The notes: a model not told the origin generated them from the sequence alone. A stretch of DNA of 64,000 nt from Amarolinea sp964580725 (GCA_964580725.1 CAZOLV010000010.1:14711-78710), one strand, 5' to 3'. Positions 27,215 to 35,461 are shown, numbered from the stretch's first letter. Translations and numbers: made by a program.

Positions 27215-28458
27215 AGGAAACCATACCTCTCTGCAAATGCCATCAGTGCATCTTCGAACACGTTGATCGGCGCCGTGACGATGCCCGCGCCGACCTGGCC
27301 GATGCCAGGCGATTTGTGCGCCACGCCGGTGTTGACGCGCGGGGGAATGCCCTTTTCCACCACCTTGCGGATGTCAATGCCGGTGGGCGTGCCGCGAAAG
27401 TCGAGTGCCGGCATGTTGAAATGCCGATGTTCGCTGTAGGTGATCTCGAACATGTCGAGCGTGGTGCGCACTGCGTCGCTGGCCGAACCGCCGATGAAAG
27501 CGACGATGGCGGGTGCGGTGGCCATGGCAAAGCCGCCAATGCCCGCCGTCTCGGTAATCGTGCTGTCGCCGATGTCGGGGTTAGCGTCCTGCGCCGTGAA
27601 GCCAGGAAAATAGAGCGCCTTGACCACACTCGCCGGCCCCGTGAACCAGGCGTCGCCCAGGCCAGAGACCCGAATGCCGAACTCTACGCCGTTACGCGCC
27701 ATGGTGGTGACGATGGTGCTGCCCTCGACGCCATGTGCGGCGTCGGCCATCGTCTTGCAGGCCGCCATCACCGGGTTGAGGACGCCAAGCGCATTGTCGC
27801 CCAGCGTCGAGATGATTTGCGCCGCAACCTCGGCGTTGGGTGCGGCCTGGGCGATGTAAGGCGCCAGGCTCTTGAGGTACAGGAGCGAACCGGCCTGCAG
27901 ACGGTTGTGCCCATCATCGCCCATGTGCAGCGCCTGCGCCAGCAGGATGCGCAATTCGATGCCGCCGCTCGCTCGCAGGGCGGCGTCAAGCACCGGCGCC
28001 ATCACTTCGTCCAGCCAGTGCAGGCGCGCCAGCACTTCTTCGCTGTAAGCGCCCATGCGCAGCACTTTGCCCCGGCCTTCGTTGACGCCGGAAAAGGCGC
28101 GATTGCCGTGCGTCGAGTTTTCGACGATGTACACCATCATAGAAGGCGAGATGAGGCCGGCCATGGGGCCGACGGCGCTGTGGTGATGGCACGGCGCGAA
28201 CTCGATCGCGCCCGATTCGATCAGCGCCGCGGCTTCGTCCCAGTCATGCGCCTTGCCCTCATAAATCAGTGCGCCCACGGCCGCGCCCTTCATCGGCCCT
28301 GCCATGCGCTCCCATGTGATCGGCGGGCCGGCGTGCAGCAACAAATTGTCGCGCATCCCAGGGATCACATCCCGCGCCCGCCCCAGACCCACCAACAACG
28401 GGCGGGCTTCCATCATACGTTCCACTGCCTGCGTATTGGCCTGTTCGATGTCAATCAT
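27211..28458 (-). CDS. DUF1116 protein (YlbE/AllG-like)
   Basis: 415 residues preceded by GGGGAG. Segments such as RARDVIPGMRDNLLLHAGPP, HHHSAVGPMAGLISPSM and NRAFSGVNEGRGKVLRMG are characteristic of the DUF1116/YlbE family, which usually lies beside FdrA. The E. coli relatives (fdrA, ylbE, ylbF) have been assigned to oxamate carbamoyltransferase in allantoin breakdown, which yields carbamoyl phosphate for carbamate kinase. Here the gene follows fdrA by 41 bp of C/T-rich repeat and overlaps the hydrolase gene by ATGA. The DUF2877 (YlbF) partner is not visible in this window. Confidence 0.85.
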   Translation of the reverse strand: MIDIEQANTQAVERMMEARPLLVGLGRARDVIPGMRDNLLLHAGPPITWERMAGPMKGAAVGALIYEGKAHDWDEAAALIESGAIEFAPCHHHSAVGPMAGLISPSMMVYIVENSTHGNRAFSGVNEGRGKVLRMGAYSEEVLARLHWLDEVMAPVLDAALRASGGIELRILLAQALHMGDDGHNRLQAGSLLYLKSLAPYIAQAAPNAEVAAQIISTLGDNALGVLNPVMAACKTMADAAHGVEGSTIVTTMARNGVEFGIRVSGLGDAWFTGPASVVKALYFPGFTAQDANPDIGDSTITETAGIGGFAMATAPAIVAFIGGSASDAVRTTLDMFEITYSEHRHFNMPALDFRGTPTGIDIRKVVEKGIPPRVNTGVAHKSPGIGQVGAGIVTAPINVFEDALMAFAERYGFL

Positions 28459-28499
28459 ATAAACTCCCCATCTCCTCGTCCCCTCGTCTCCTCGTCCCC

Positions 28500-30233
28500 C
28501 TACCCCACGCGACTCGCCGCCATGCGCGCCAGAATGCCAGCCAGGCGCTCGTTACCGCTGGCGGGCGGTCGCCAGTCCACCTGAACCACCGCGGCGCCTT
28601 GCAGCGTCAGATTTTCGGCGAACGACTCCAGCCCCACGTTGATGGCGGCCAGAGGCTGTTGCATCTGCGCCAGGTCCACCGGGCGCACACTGGACGCCGG
28701 CGCGGCAGGAGACGCCAGGGCGAGCAGAATCTGCCCGGCGTAGCGGGTCGCGGCCTCGTTGCTCGTCGTGACCCAGGCGCCGGCGCGGCGCAACTGCTCG
28801 ATCTGCCCGTCCAGCCCCTGCGGATCGGCGTCGGTGCCAGTGACGACGACAGCCACGGCCAGGCGCCGGCCAGCCTGGGCGGCGATGGCGTGCGCCTTGC
28901 CGATGGCCGGCCCCAGTTCACTGGCCGGATCGGGATGAGCGCCAAAGCCAAGCACCACATCGAGCAGGATGACGGCGGTTGCCGGGTCGGCAGCCTCTTG
29001 CAGCAGGCGGCGGATGCGCAGGTCGTTGTCCATCATCGGGTGCAGCCGGCCCACGGTGAACTCATCTTCGCCCAGGTCAACGATGGTGTGTTCTTGACTG
29101 AGATGCGGATTAGGCAGCTTGTGGGCCTTGTCGAGCGGGGCATTGGCCCAGACCAGCGGGATATAATCCTTGAGGATGTGCTGCGCCTCGTAGGCCAGCG
29201 TGCCGCCGGAAAAAAGGCCGCGCAGATAACGCTGACCGGGGGCAAAGGGGCCGGCGGCGTCCGACGTCGTTGCGGCCGGTGCAGGCGTTGCTGCGGCCAG
29301 GCGCACGGCCAGTTCGGCGGCGTGATCGAGTCCGGCGGCGAAGTAGAGCTGTTCGATCTGCGTCGCAATCGGCGGGCGCCCGACGAAGGCCACGACGACC
29401 GGCTTACCGGCGCGTCGCGCCTGTTGCAACACCTCCTGGGCGACCGCCGGGGCCGGCGGTTTGGAGATCAACACGATCACACTGGTTTGAGGGTCGCGAC
29501 TGAGCAGATCAATGGCCTGCCTGAAGGTGGCAGCGCCCACTTTTTCGGACAGGTCGCGGCCGCCGGTGCCGATGCCATGACTGACGCCGCCGCCCAACTG
29601 ATGAATGCGGGCGCTGACCTGCTGCAAGCCGGTGCCCGCCGCCGCCGCCAGACCGATCGGCCCACTACGCACCTTGTTGGCAAACCCCAACCCGAAGCCG
29701 CCAATCAGCGCTGTGCCGCAATCAGGCCCCATTACGAGCAGCCCCTGCGCCGCGGCCTGTTGCTTGAGCGCAATTTCATCTTCGACCGTCACGTTGTCGC
29801 TGAAGAGGAAGACATGCTTGCCCAACGCCAGCGCCTGGCGCGCCACGCCGGCGGCATAGCGGCCAGCCACGGAGATCAGCACCCAGGCTGCATCTGGAAG
29901 CTGGCGGACGGCGGTGTCCAGGCTTTGCGGGCGGTATTCCTGACTGGTCGCTGTGCGGCGACGCGTCAGAAGATCATTGACTTGGGCAAGAGCGGCGGCG
30001 GCCGCGTCGCTGTCTTCGGCGCGCACGACGATGACGAGATCGTCAGGCCGAGCGGCGGCCGCGGCAGGCACCAGGAGGTCGGACTGGGCAAGCAGATCCT
30101 TATTGGCGGGTGTGCCCATCACCACGCCAGATTCGATCACCTTGGGGAGGGCAGCGAGTGCACGCTGCAACTGCATCAAAACAACCGAGTCGTAGTAGGC
30201 CCCTGGGCGGACTTCGACTTTGGTCTCTGCCAT
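28500..30233 (-). CDS. fdrA: FdrA-like protein (acyl-CoA synthetase fold; AllF-like carbamoyltransferase component)
   Basis: 577 residues from the ATG at 30233, chosen because homology begins at MAETKVEVRPGAYYDSV and GAGG precedes it; the open frame continues 39 codons upstream into the promoter leader. Two Rossmann/CoA-ligase-like domains are visible: VMGPDCGTALIGGFGLGFAN, then GIGTGGRDLSEKVGA, then a C-terminal half with VILLDVVLGFGAHPDPASE. FdrA with YlbE and YlbF is associated with oxamate carbamoyltransferase activity in enterics. It is the first gene of the minus-strand catabolic operon behind the promoter at 30381-30409. The exact carbamoyl substrate here is unknown. Confidence 0.85.
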   Translation of the reverse strand: MAETKVEVRPGAYYDSVVLMQLQRALAALPKVIESGVVMGTPANKDLLAQSDLLVPAAAAARPDDLVIVVRAEDSDAAAAALAQVNDLLTRRRTATSQEYRPQSLDTAVRQLPDAAWVLISVAGRYAAGVARQALALGKHVFLFSDNVTVEDEIALKQQAAAQGLLVMGPDCGTALIGGFGLGFANKVRSGPIGLAAAAGTGLQQVSARIHQLGGGVSHGIGTGGRDLSEKVGAATFRQAIDLLSRDPQTSVIVLISKPPAPAVAQEVLQQARRAGKPVVVAFVGRPPIATQIEQLYFAAGLDHAAELAVRLAAATPAPAATTSDAAGPFAPGQRYLRGLFSGGTLAYEAQHILKDYIPLVWANAPLDKAHKLPNPHLSQEHTIVDLGEDEFTVGRLHPMMDNDLRIRRLLQEAADPATAVILLDVVLGFGAHPDPASELGPAIGKAHAIAAQAGRRLAVAVVVTGTDADPQGLDGQIEQLRRAGAWVTTSNEAATRYAGQILLALASPAAPASSVRPVDLAQMQQPLAAINVGLESFAENLTLQGAAVVQVDWRPPASGNERLAGILARMAASRVG

Positions 30234-30380
30234 AGACGACACCTCGTCGAAAGCGACGCTGTCAGCGCCGCGTTGCCTCGGCAAGCGTACTGGCGCATGG
30301 GGGAAATCTGGCCGGACGACGCATCCCGAATGTGTGGAGTGAACGATCAAGACTGCATGGGGCGGGAGAAGATCAAAATT

Positions 30381-30409
30381 AGTATATCACATGCAATTCT
30401 GAGTGTCAA
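30381..30409 (-). promoter_or_regulatory. Near-consensus sigma70-type promoter for the fdrA-to-NCS2 cluster
   Basis: On the minus strand TTGACA (30409-30404) and TATACT (30386-30381) are separated by exactly 17 bp. The predicted start is near 30374, giving a leader of about 140 nt before the fdrA ATG. This promoter lies back to back with one for the divergent acyl-CoA dehydrogenase, within a 250-bp intergenic region that holds no gene. Confidence 0.75.
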
Positions 30410-30448
30410 TTCGCTGCGGGGGCAACCAACCCGCCCGCCGGGCGCCGA

Positions 30449-30477
30449 TTGACTTCGCTGCGAAGATGGTGTACACT
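30449..30477 (+). promoter_or_regulatory. Promoter predicting a leaderless acyl-CoA dehydrogenase mRNA
   Basis: TTGACT (30449-30454) and TACACT (30472-30477) with a 17-bp spacer. A start site 7 bp after the -10 falls on the A of the ATG at 30484, and no ribosome-binding site is present, so the mRNA would have no 5' leader. Confidence 0.65.
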
Positions 30478-30483
30478 GAATCC

Positions 30484-31692
30484 ATGTCAGAACAACTCGA
30501 CTCGAACAACCTGTTGGCCCAAATTCGGGCTTTTCGCGACGAATATCTGCTGCCCCTGGAACCGCAGCTATTGCAGGAGGGGGTGGCCCCGCTCTTGCCG
30601 CGCCTGGCCGAACTGCGCCGCCTGGCGCGCACGTTGGGCATCTGGGCGCCTCACCTGCCGCCGGAACTGGGCGGTCATGGCCTCTCGTTGACCGAATTTG
30701 CCCGCGTTAGCGAGGAACTGGGACGCACACCATTGGGGCATTACACCCTCAACTGCAACGCCCCCGACATCGGCAACCAGGAACTGCTTCTGCATCACGG
30801 CTCGCCGGCGCAACAGGCCACGTACCTGGCCCCTCTGGCCCGCGGCGAGGTGCGCAGCGCCTATGCCATGACCGAGCCGGAACACGCCGGCTCGAACCCG
30901 GTGTGGCTTTCGACCACGGCCCGGCGCGCTGGCGACGACTATGTGATCAACGGCCACAAATGGTTCGTCACCGGTTTCGAGGGCGCCGCCTTCATGATCG
31001 TCATGGCGATCACCAACCCGGACGCACCTAAATTGCACCAGCGCGCCAGCCAGATCATCGTGCCGCGTGGGGCGGCGGGCGTGGAGCATGTACGCAAAAT
31101 CCGCATCATGGGCGAAACGGGCGACGATTGGGCCAGCCACAGCGAACTGCGCTTTGCCGAATGCCGCGTGCCGGTCAGCAATCGTATTGGCGCCGAGGGC
31201 AGCGGCTTTGCCCTGGCGCAGGAGCGCCTGGGGCCGGGGCGCGTTCATCATTGTATGCGCTGGATTGGCGTCTGCGAACGGGTTTTCGATCTGATGTGCG
31301 CCTACGCCGCCAAACGTGAGCTGGCGCCCGGCAAGCCGTTGATCCAACAGCAGGCCGTGCAGCACGCCATCGCCGACCGCCGCGCCGACATCGCCGCCGC
31401 CCGCCTGCTTGTCATGGACACGGCGCAGAAGATCGAAAGCCGCGGCGCACATGGCGCACGCGTCGAAATCTCCCTCATCAAATTCTTCGCGGCCAACGTG
31501 CTCCAGCGCGTGCTCGACAGCGCCATTCAGGTGCACGGCGGGCTAGGCGTCACCGACGATACGCTGCTCTCATTTTGGTACCGGCACGAGCGCGCCGCCC
31601 GCATCTACGACGGCGCCGATGAAGTTCACAAGACCGTGGTCGCACGCCAGGTGATGAAGCCGTATGGCGTGGATATCTCGATTCTGGCCTGA
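30484..31692 (+). CDS. Acyl-CoA dehydrogenase, ACAD10/11- and LvaC-like
   Basis: 402 residues starting at the ATG at 30484; upstream in-frame ATGs lie inside or before the promoter. FAD/substrate segments YAMTEPEHAGSNP and INGHKWFVTG are typical. The C-terminal IYDGADEVHKTV carries Asp376 where most acyl-CoA dehydrogenases have the catalytic Glu of YEGT, a signature of the ACAD10/11 branch. Members of this branch work with a kinase that phosphorylates 4-hydroxyacyl-CoA, the phosphate then being eliminated. Such a kinase-like gene follows after 9 bp. Confidence 0.9.
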   Translation: MSEQLDSNNLLAQIRAFRDEYLLPLEPQLLQEGVAPLLPRLAELRRLARTLGIWAPHLPPELGGHGLSLTEFARVSEELGRTPLGHYTLNCNAPDIGNQELLLHHGSPAQQATYLAPLARGEVRSAYAMTEPEHAGSNPVWLSTTARRAGDDYVINGHKWFVTGFEGAAFMIVMAITNPDAPKLHQRASQIIVPRGAAGVEHVRKIRIMGETGDDWASHSELRFAECRVPVSNRIGAEGSGFALAQERLGPGRVHHCMRWIGVCERVFDLMCAYAAKRELAPGKPLIQQQAVQHAIADRRADIAAARLLVMDTAQKIESRGAHGARVEISLIKFFAANVLQRVLDSAIQVHGGLGVTDDTLLSFWYRHERAARIYDGADEVHKTVVARQVMKPYGVDISILA

Positions 31693-31701
31693 GCAACGCC
31701 C

Positions 31702-32775
31702 ATGAACGATGCAGCCCGCCCCACGCGCCCAGGTGAGACGCTCGACGCCGAGCGCCTGGCCGCCTTTCTGCACGACAATCTGCCCGACGCCGCCGGCGCG
31801 CTGCGCATCGAACAGTTTCATGGCGGCTTTTCCAACCTGACCTACCTGCTGCATCTGGGCGAGCGCCAACTTGTTTTGCGCCGACCGCCGTTCGGCGCCG
31901 CTGTCAAAACGGCGCACGACATGGCGCGCGAGTATCGCATTCTGCGCGCCTTGCACCCTGTCTACCCCAAGACGCCGGCAGCGCTGCTCTACTGCGACGA
32001 TACCAGCGTCATCGGCGCGCCGTTCTACATCATGGAACAGGTGCAGGGCGTCATCCTGCGCAATCGTTTGCCGCCTGGTCTCGACCTGCCGCCGGCCCGC
32101 ATGACGGCGCTGTGCCAGGCGCTGATCGCCAATCTGGCGGCGCTGCATCGCCTCGACCTGCACGCCAACCGCCTGGCCGACCTGGGCCATCCCGCCGGCT
32201 ATGTGCAGCGTCAGGTCAGCGGCTGGATCGGGCGTTTCGAGCGGGCGCAGACCGACGACATACCGGCCATGACGCAGGCGGGTGCCTGGTTGGCCAGTCA
32301 TCTGCCGCCCGCACAGGACGCGGCAGCCCTCATTCACAACGACTACAAGTTCGACAATGTGGTGCTCGACCCGGCCAATCTGGCGCACATCCGCGCCGTA
32401 CTCGATTGGGAAATGGCGACCGTGGGCGATCCCTGGATGGACGTGGGGGCGACGCTTGGCTACTGGGCCGAAGCGGACGACCCGGAACTGCTGCGCAACT
32501 TTGGCGTCACCGCACTGCCCGGCAGCCTGACGCGCCAGCAGGTGATCGAGGCCTATGTCGCCGCCGGCGGTCAAGAGACGCAGCACGCGCTGTTCTATTT
32601 CGTCTTTGGTTTGTACAAAGTGGCCGTCATCGTGCAGCAGATCTATGCCCGCTTTCGCCAGGGCCACACGCAGGATCCGCGCTTCGCCGGGCTGATTCAT
32701 CTGGTGCGCGCCAATGGCGACATGATGGCGCAAGCGGTCGAACGGCAGCGCGTGTCAGGTTTATGGACGCGGTAG
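31702..32775 (+). CDS. APH-type phosphotransferase, likely hydroxyacyl-CoA kinase (LvaA-like)
   Basis: 357 residues with the aminoglycoside phosphotransferase fold: QFHGGFSNLTYLL near the N-terminus, the catalytic loop LIHNDYKFDNVVLD and the metal-binding DWEMATVGDPWMDVG. Pairing with an ACAD10/11-type dehydrogenase matches the fused kinase-dehydrogenase of eukaryotic ACAD10/11 and the separate LvaA/LvaC of Pseudomonas levulinate breakdown. So it more likely phosphorylates 4-hydroxyacyl-CoA than an antibiotic. The function is inferred from family and pairing. Confidence 0.86.
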   Translation: MNDAARPTRPGETLDAERLAAFLHDNLPDAAGALRIEQFHGGFSNLTYLLHLGERQLVLRRPPFGAAVKTAHDMAREYRILRALHPVYPKTPAALLYCDDTSVIGAPFYIMEQVQGVILRNRLPPGLDLPPARMTALCQALIANLAALHRLDLHANRLADLGHPAGYVQRQVSGWIGRFERAQTDDIPAMTQAGAWLASHLPPAQDAAALIHNDYKFDNVVLDPANLAHIRAVLDWEMATVGDPWMDVGATLGYWAEADDPELLRNFGVTALPGSLTRQQVIEAYVAAGGQETQHALFYFVFGLYKVAVIVQQIYARFRQGHTQDPRFAGLIHLVRANGDMMAQAVERQRVSGLWTR

Positions 32776-32808
32776 CAGCGGTAGCAGAAGAACGAGGAGG
32801 AGAGGCAG

Positions 32809-33612
32809 ATGCAGACAGAACTGGGAGACATGGGACACACAGCCAACCTGGGCGGTCTGGGTAACGACGAGCAGACCGAGGCTGGCCGGCGCACCGCTGC
32901 GCTCACACCGGCGGGTGCTGAGACATTACAGAAGAAGGGCGGTTCATCCGGCCGGCGCACTGCCACGCGCCGCAAGGCGGCGGATGACTCAGCAGCCAAG
33001 AAACCGGCGACCACGACGCGCCGCAAGNNNNNNNNNNNNNNNNNNNNNNNNNNNNNNNNNNNNNNNNNNNNNNNNNNNNNNNNNNNNNNNNNNNNNNNNN
33101 NNNNNNNNNNNNNNNNNNNNNNNNNNNAGAAACCGGCGACCACGACGCGCCGCAAGGCCACGACCGAGAAACCGGCGACCACCACGCGCCGCAAGAGCAC
33201 AGCCGAGAAACCGGCGGCCACCACGCGCCGCAAGGCCACGACCGAGAAACCGGCGGCCACCACGCGCCGCAAGAGCACAGCCGAGAAACCGGCGGCCACC
33301 ACGCGTCGCAAGAGCACAGCCAGGAAACCGGCCACGTTGGACGATGCGTTGGCGCAGCGCGGCGACGAAACCTACACCGAGGCCGATCTGGAGGCTGGCA
33401 AGAAGCTGGCATTGACCATTTTGAGCAAGGCTTTAGCGAGCGGCGGGCTGAGCGCGTTGATCAGCATCCTAATGCCCGGCAGCCGCGGCAGCGCCAGCAA
33501 TGCGCAGTCGCTTCTGCCGATGCTCGGCGAGATTTACGGGGATCTCAATGCCGAGGAGCAGAAGCAACTGCGCGCCCTGATCGCCTGGATCAAGGGTGAA
33601 TTCCGGCCCTGA
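32809..33612 (+). CDS. Basic repeat protein (KPATTTRRK repeats) with a small C-terminal domain; contains an assembly gap
   Basis: A strong ribosome site (GAGGAGGAGAGG) precedes the ATG. Residues about 40-180 are near-identical 11-residue repeats of the form EKPATTTRRKA or EKPAATTRRKS, very rich in Lys, Arg, Thr and Pro, resembling histone H1-like tails. The gap at 33028-33127 lies in this array and happens to leave the frame intact, but the true length is unknown. The C-terminal ~95 residues (EADLEAGKKLALTILSKALA to the end) form a small helical domain with a Gly/Ser-rich middle. DNA or RNA binding by the basic tail is plausible but unproven. The gene is convergent with the next one, with only 7 bp between stops. 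Confidence 0.8.
   Translation: MQTELGDMGHTANLGGLGNDEQTEAGRRTAALTPAGAETLQKKGGSSGRRTATRRKAADDSAAKKPATTTRRKXXXXXXXXXXXXXXXXXXXXXXXXXXXXXXXXXXKPATTTRRKATTEKPATTTRRKSTAEKPAATTRRKATTEKPAATTRRKSTAEKPAATTRRKSTARKPATLDDALAQRGDETYTEADLEAGKKLALTILSKALASGGLSALISILMPGSRGSASNAQSLLPMLGEIYGDLNAEEQKQLRALIAWIKGEFRP
33028..33127. other. Assembly gap (100 N)
   Basis: 100 unknown bases inside the 33-bp coding repeat of the basic protein; repeat number is unknown. Confidence 0.98.
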
Positions 33613-33619
33613 CGCCAGG

Positions 33620-34828
33620 TCAGCTTTCCCACGCCGCCGGGTCGTAAGGCGGCAGCTCGCAGCGCAGTTCGCCGTCACGGCGATAGCCGAGCGCATAACC
33701 GGCCTGCATCAGCATGTGGATTTCACTGGTGCCTTCGTAGATGATCGCCCCGCGCGAATTGCGCAGGTAGCGTTCCACGTCGTACTCATCGCTGTAGCCG
33801 TAAGCGCCGTGAATCTGAATCGCCTCATGCGCCGCCTGGAACGAGGCGTCGGTGGCGAACCATTTGAGCAGCGAGGTTTCACGGGTGTTGCGCAGCCCGT
33901 GATTCTTCATCCAGCCCACCTTGAGCATCATCAGACGACCATACTCATAGTCGCGCACCATCTTGGCGATCTTCTCTTGCATCAGTTGGTGCTTGCCGAT
34001 TTCACGACCAAAGGTCTTGCGCGTGTTGGCGTATGCGACGCTGGCTTCCAGGCAGGCCCGGATCAACCCCACGGCGCCGGCGCCCACGGTGAAGCGCCCA
34101 TTGTCCAGGCACGACATGGCGATCTTGAACCCTTCGCCCTCCTCGCCCAGGCGGTTGCTGGCTGGCACGCGCACATCGGCGCAGTTGACCCAACCGGTCG
34201 AACCGGCGCGCACGCCAAGTTTGCCGTGAATGTCGCCGCGCGTCACGCCTGGCCGGTCAGTTTCGATGATGAATGCGCTCAACTGGTCGTGCGGATCGGG
34301 GCGCTCCGGGTTGGTGCGCGCCACCCACAGGATGTTGTGCGCCTTCGTCGCCAGCGAAATCCACATCTTCTCGCCGTTGATGATGTAGTCGTCACCCGCG
34401 CGCTGCGCCGTGGAGGACATCGCCGCCACGTCACTGCCGACGCCAGGCTCGGTCAGGCCAAACATCGCGTATTTTTCGCCTTTGGCCTGCGGGACCAGAA
34501 ACCGCTGTTTCTGCTCCTCTGTGCCCCACTGCAACAGCGCCATGCTGTTGAGACCCATGTGCACCGACATCACCACACGCAGGCTGGTGTCGCCTGCCTC
34601 CAGTTCTTCGCACACCAGGCCCAACGTCGTGTAGTCGAAGCCCTGGCCGCCGTACCGCTGTGGAAGGCAGATGCCGAGGATGCCAAGCTCCGCCATACGC
34701 GACAAAAACTGCGGCGGCATCTGCTGTGTGCGGTCGGCTTCCTTGATGACAGGGTTCACTTCCTTGCGCACGAAATCGCGCACCATCTGCTGCGCCTGCA
34801 CCTGTTCCGGGGTCAATGCAAAATCCAT
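33620..34828 (-). CDS. Acyl-CoA dehydrogenase
   Basis: 402 residues from the ATG at 34828 (MDFALTPEQ; GGAG upstream), preferred over an open extension of 35 codons that lacks homology. FAD-binding MFGLTEPGVGSDVAAM, WISLATKAHN, and RKTFGREIGKHQLMQEK are standard. The catalytic Glu is in IIYEGTSEIHM and the nearby substrate-loop QIHGAYGYSDEYDVERYLRN is intact. It oxidises an acyl-CoA to the 2-enoyl-CoA with electrons to ETF; chain length or branched-chain specificity cannot be decided. It is on the opposite strand from, and unlike, the ACAD10/11-type enzyme nearby. Confidence 0.92.
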   Translation of the reverse strand: MDFALTPEQVQAQQMVRDFVRKEVNPVIKEADRTQQMPPQFLSRMAELGILGICLPQRYGGQGFDYTTLGLVCEELEAGDTSLRVVMSVHMGLNSMALLQWGTEEQKQRFLVPQAKGEKYAMFGLTEPGVGSDVAAMSSTAQRAGDDYIINGEKMWISLATKAHNILWVARTNPERPDPHDQLSAFIIETDRPGVTRGDIHGKLGVRAGSTGWVNCADVRVPASNRLGEEGEGFKIAMSCLDNGRFTVGAGAVGLIRACLEASVAYANTRKTFGREIGKHQLMQEKIAKMVRDYEYGRLMMLKVGWMKNHGLRNTRETSLLKWFATDASFQAAHEAIQIHGAYGYSDEYDVERYLRNSRGAIIYEGTSEIHMLMQAGYALGYRRDGELRCELPPYDPAAWES

Positions 34829-34981
34829 AAGAGCGTCACTCCTTTGTGAAGAGATCGAGGTTCGTTTTTTTCTGTCTGTTCGACGCCTGTACGCCGAAGT
34901 CCTGGAGCGCGCCGCCCCTCGCTGGCCGATCACGCCGCAGACAGGCTGCCTGCCACCACGGCAGACGCCCGCTCATCAACA

Positions 34982-34990
34982 AGTATACCA
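34982..34990 (-). promoter_or_regulatory. Possible extended -10 promoter for the acyl-CoA dehydrogenase
   Basis: On the minus strand TGG-TATACT (TATACT at 34987-34982) resembles an extended -10 element, about 150 nt upstream of the ATG at 34828. No -35 hexamer stands out. The 34829-35088 stretch otherwise shows nothing. Confidence 0.35.
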
Positions 34991-35088
34991 CAGAAGCGGT
35001 CGGACGGCCCATTTGCCGGCGATCTGCCCGCTGTGCCGGCGCGCCAACCCGTGACACAGCCAGGATCGTGAATTCTACATCAAGTATT

Positions 35089-35117
35089 TTGACGATTTTT
35101 CGACAGTGTGCTAAAAT
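35089..35117 (+). promoter_or_regulatory. Promoter of the cold-shock operon
   Basis: TTGACG (35089-35094) and TAAAAT (35112-35117) with an exact 17-bp spacer. The predicted start near 35124 leaves an untranslated leader of about 140 nt before the cspA ATG at 35264. Confidence 0.75.
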
Positions 35118-35123
35118 GGTCAG

Positions 35124-35263
35124 CGGTAGGTTGCAGTAAGCATCTGTTCGGACGTGGAGAACGCTGTCAGGCTTGCGATGCCAGGCGGTGTTCTTTTTTG
35201 TTCGCAGAGCTTTTACCTACGGATACTGGTTGGGGAGGTTGCGCAGCTTCAGTGGAAAAGCGC
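35124..35263 (+). promoter_or_regulatory. Long 5' leader of the cold-shock gene (possible RNA thermosensor)
   Basis: About 140 nt between the predicted start site and the ATG. Bacterial cspA genes commonly have such long leaders that refold in the cold to expose the ribosome site. A GGGGAGG stands about 25 nt upstream of the ATG and a GGAAAAG close to it. I have not folded this region, so a thermosensor is inference from family behaviour. Confidence 0.4.
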
Positions 35264-35461
35264 ATGGTCGGAACTGTCAAGTGGTTCAATGGTGCCAAGG
35301 GATACGGATTCATTCTGCAAGAGAATGGTGAAGATGTTTTTGTGCACTACTCCGCCATCCAGTCGGATGGCTTTCGCACGCTCCAGGCGGGTGAGCGTGT
35401 CGAGTTTGAGCTTTGTGAAGGCGCTAAAGGCGCCCATGCCGCCAACGTCGTTCGAGTTTAG
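35264..35461 (+). CDS. cspA: Cold-shock protein (CspA family)
   Basis: 65 residues, the standard single cold-shock-domain length, starting MVGTVKWFNGAKGYGFI with the RNP1-like KGYGFI and RNP2-like DVFVHYSAI motifs. An in-frame open stretch of 52 codons upstream is the leader and shows no homology. It binds single-stranded nucleic acid and melts mRNA structure. It is 33 bp upstream of an RRM protein gene, probably in one transcript. Confidence 0.95.
   Translation: MVGTVKWFNGAKGYGFILQENGEDVFVHYSAIQSDGFRTLQAGERVEFELCEGAKGAHAANVVRV

Noticed and set aside
31702..32775. Aminoglycoside resistance gene
   Set aside because: Only the kinase fold is shared; pairing with an ACAD10/11-type dehydrogenase indicates acyl-CoA metabolism.
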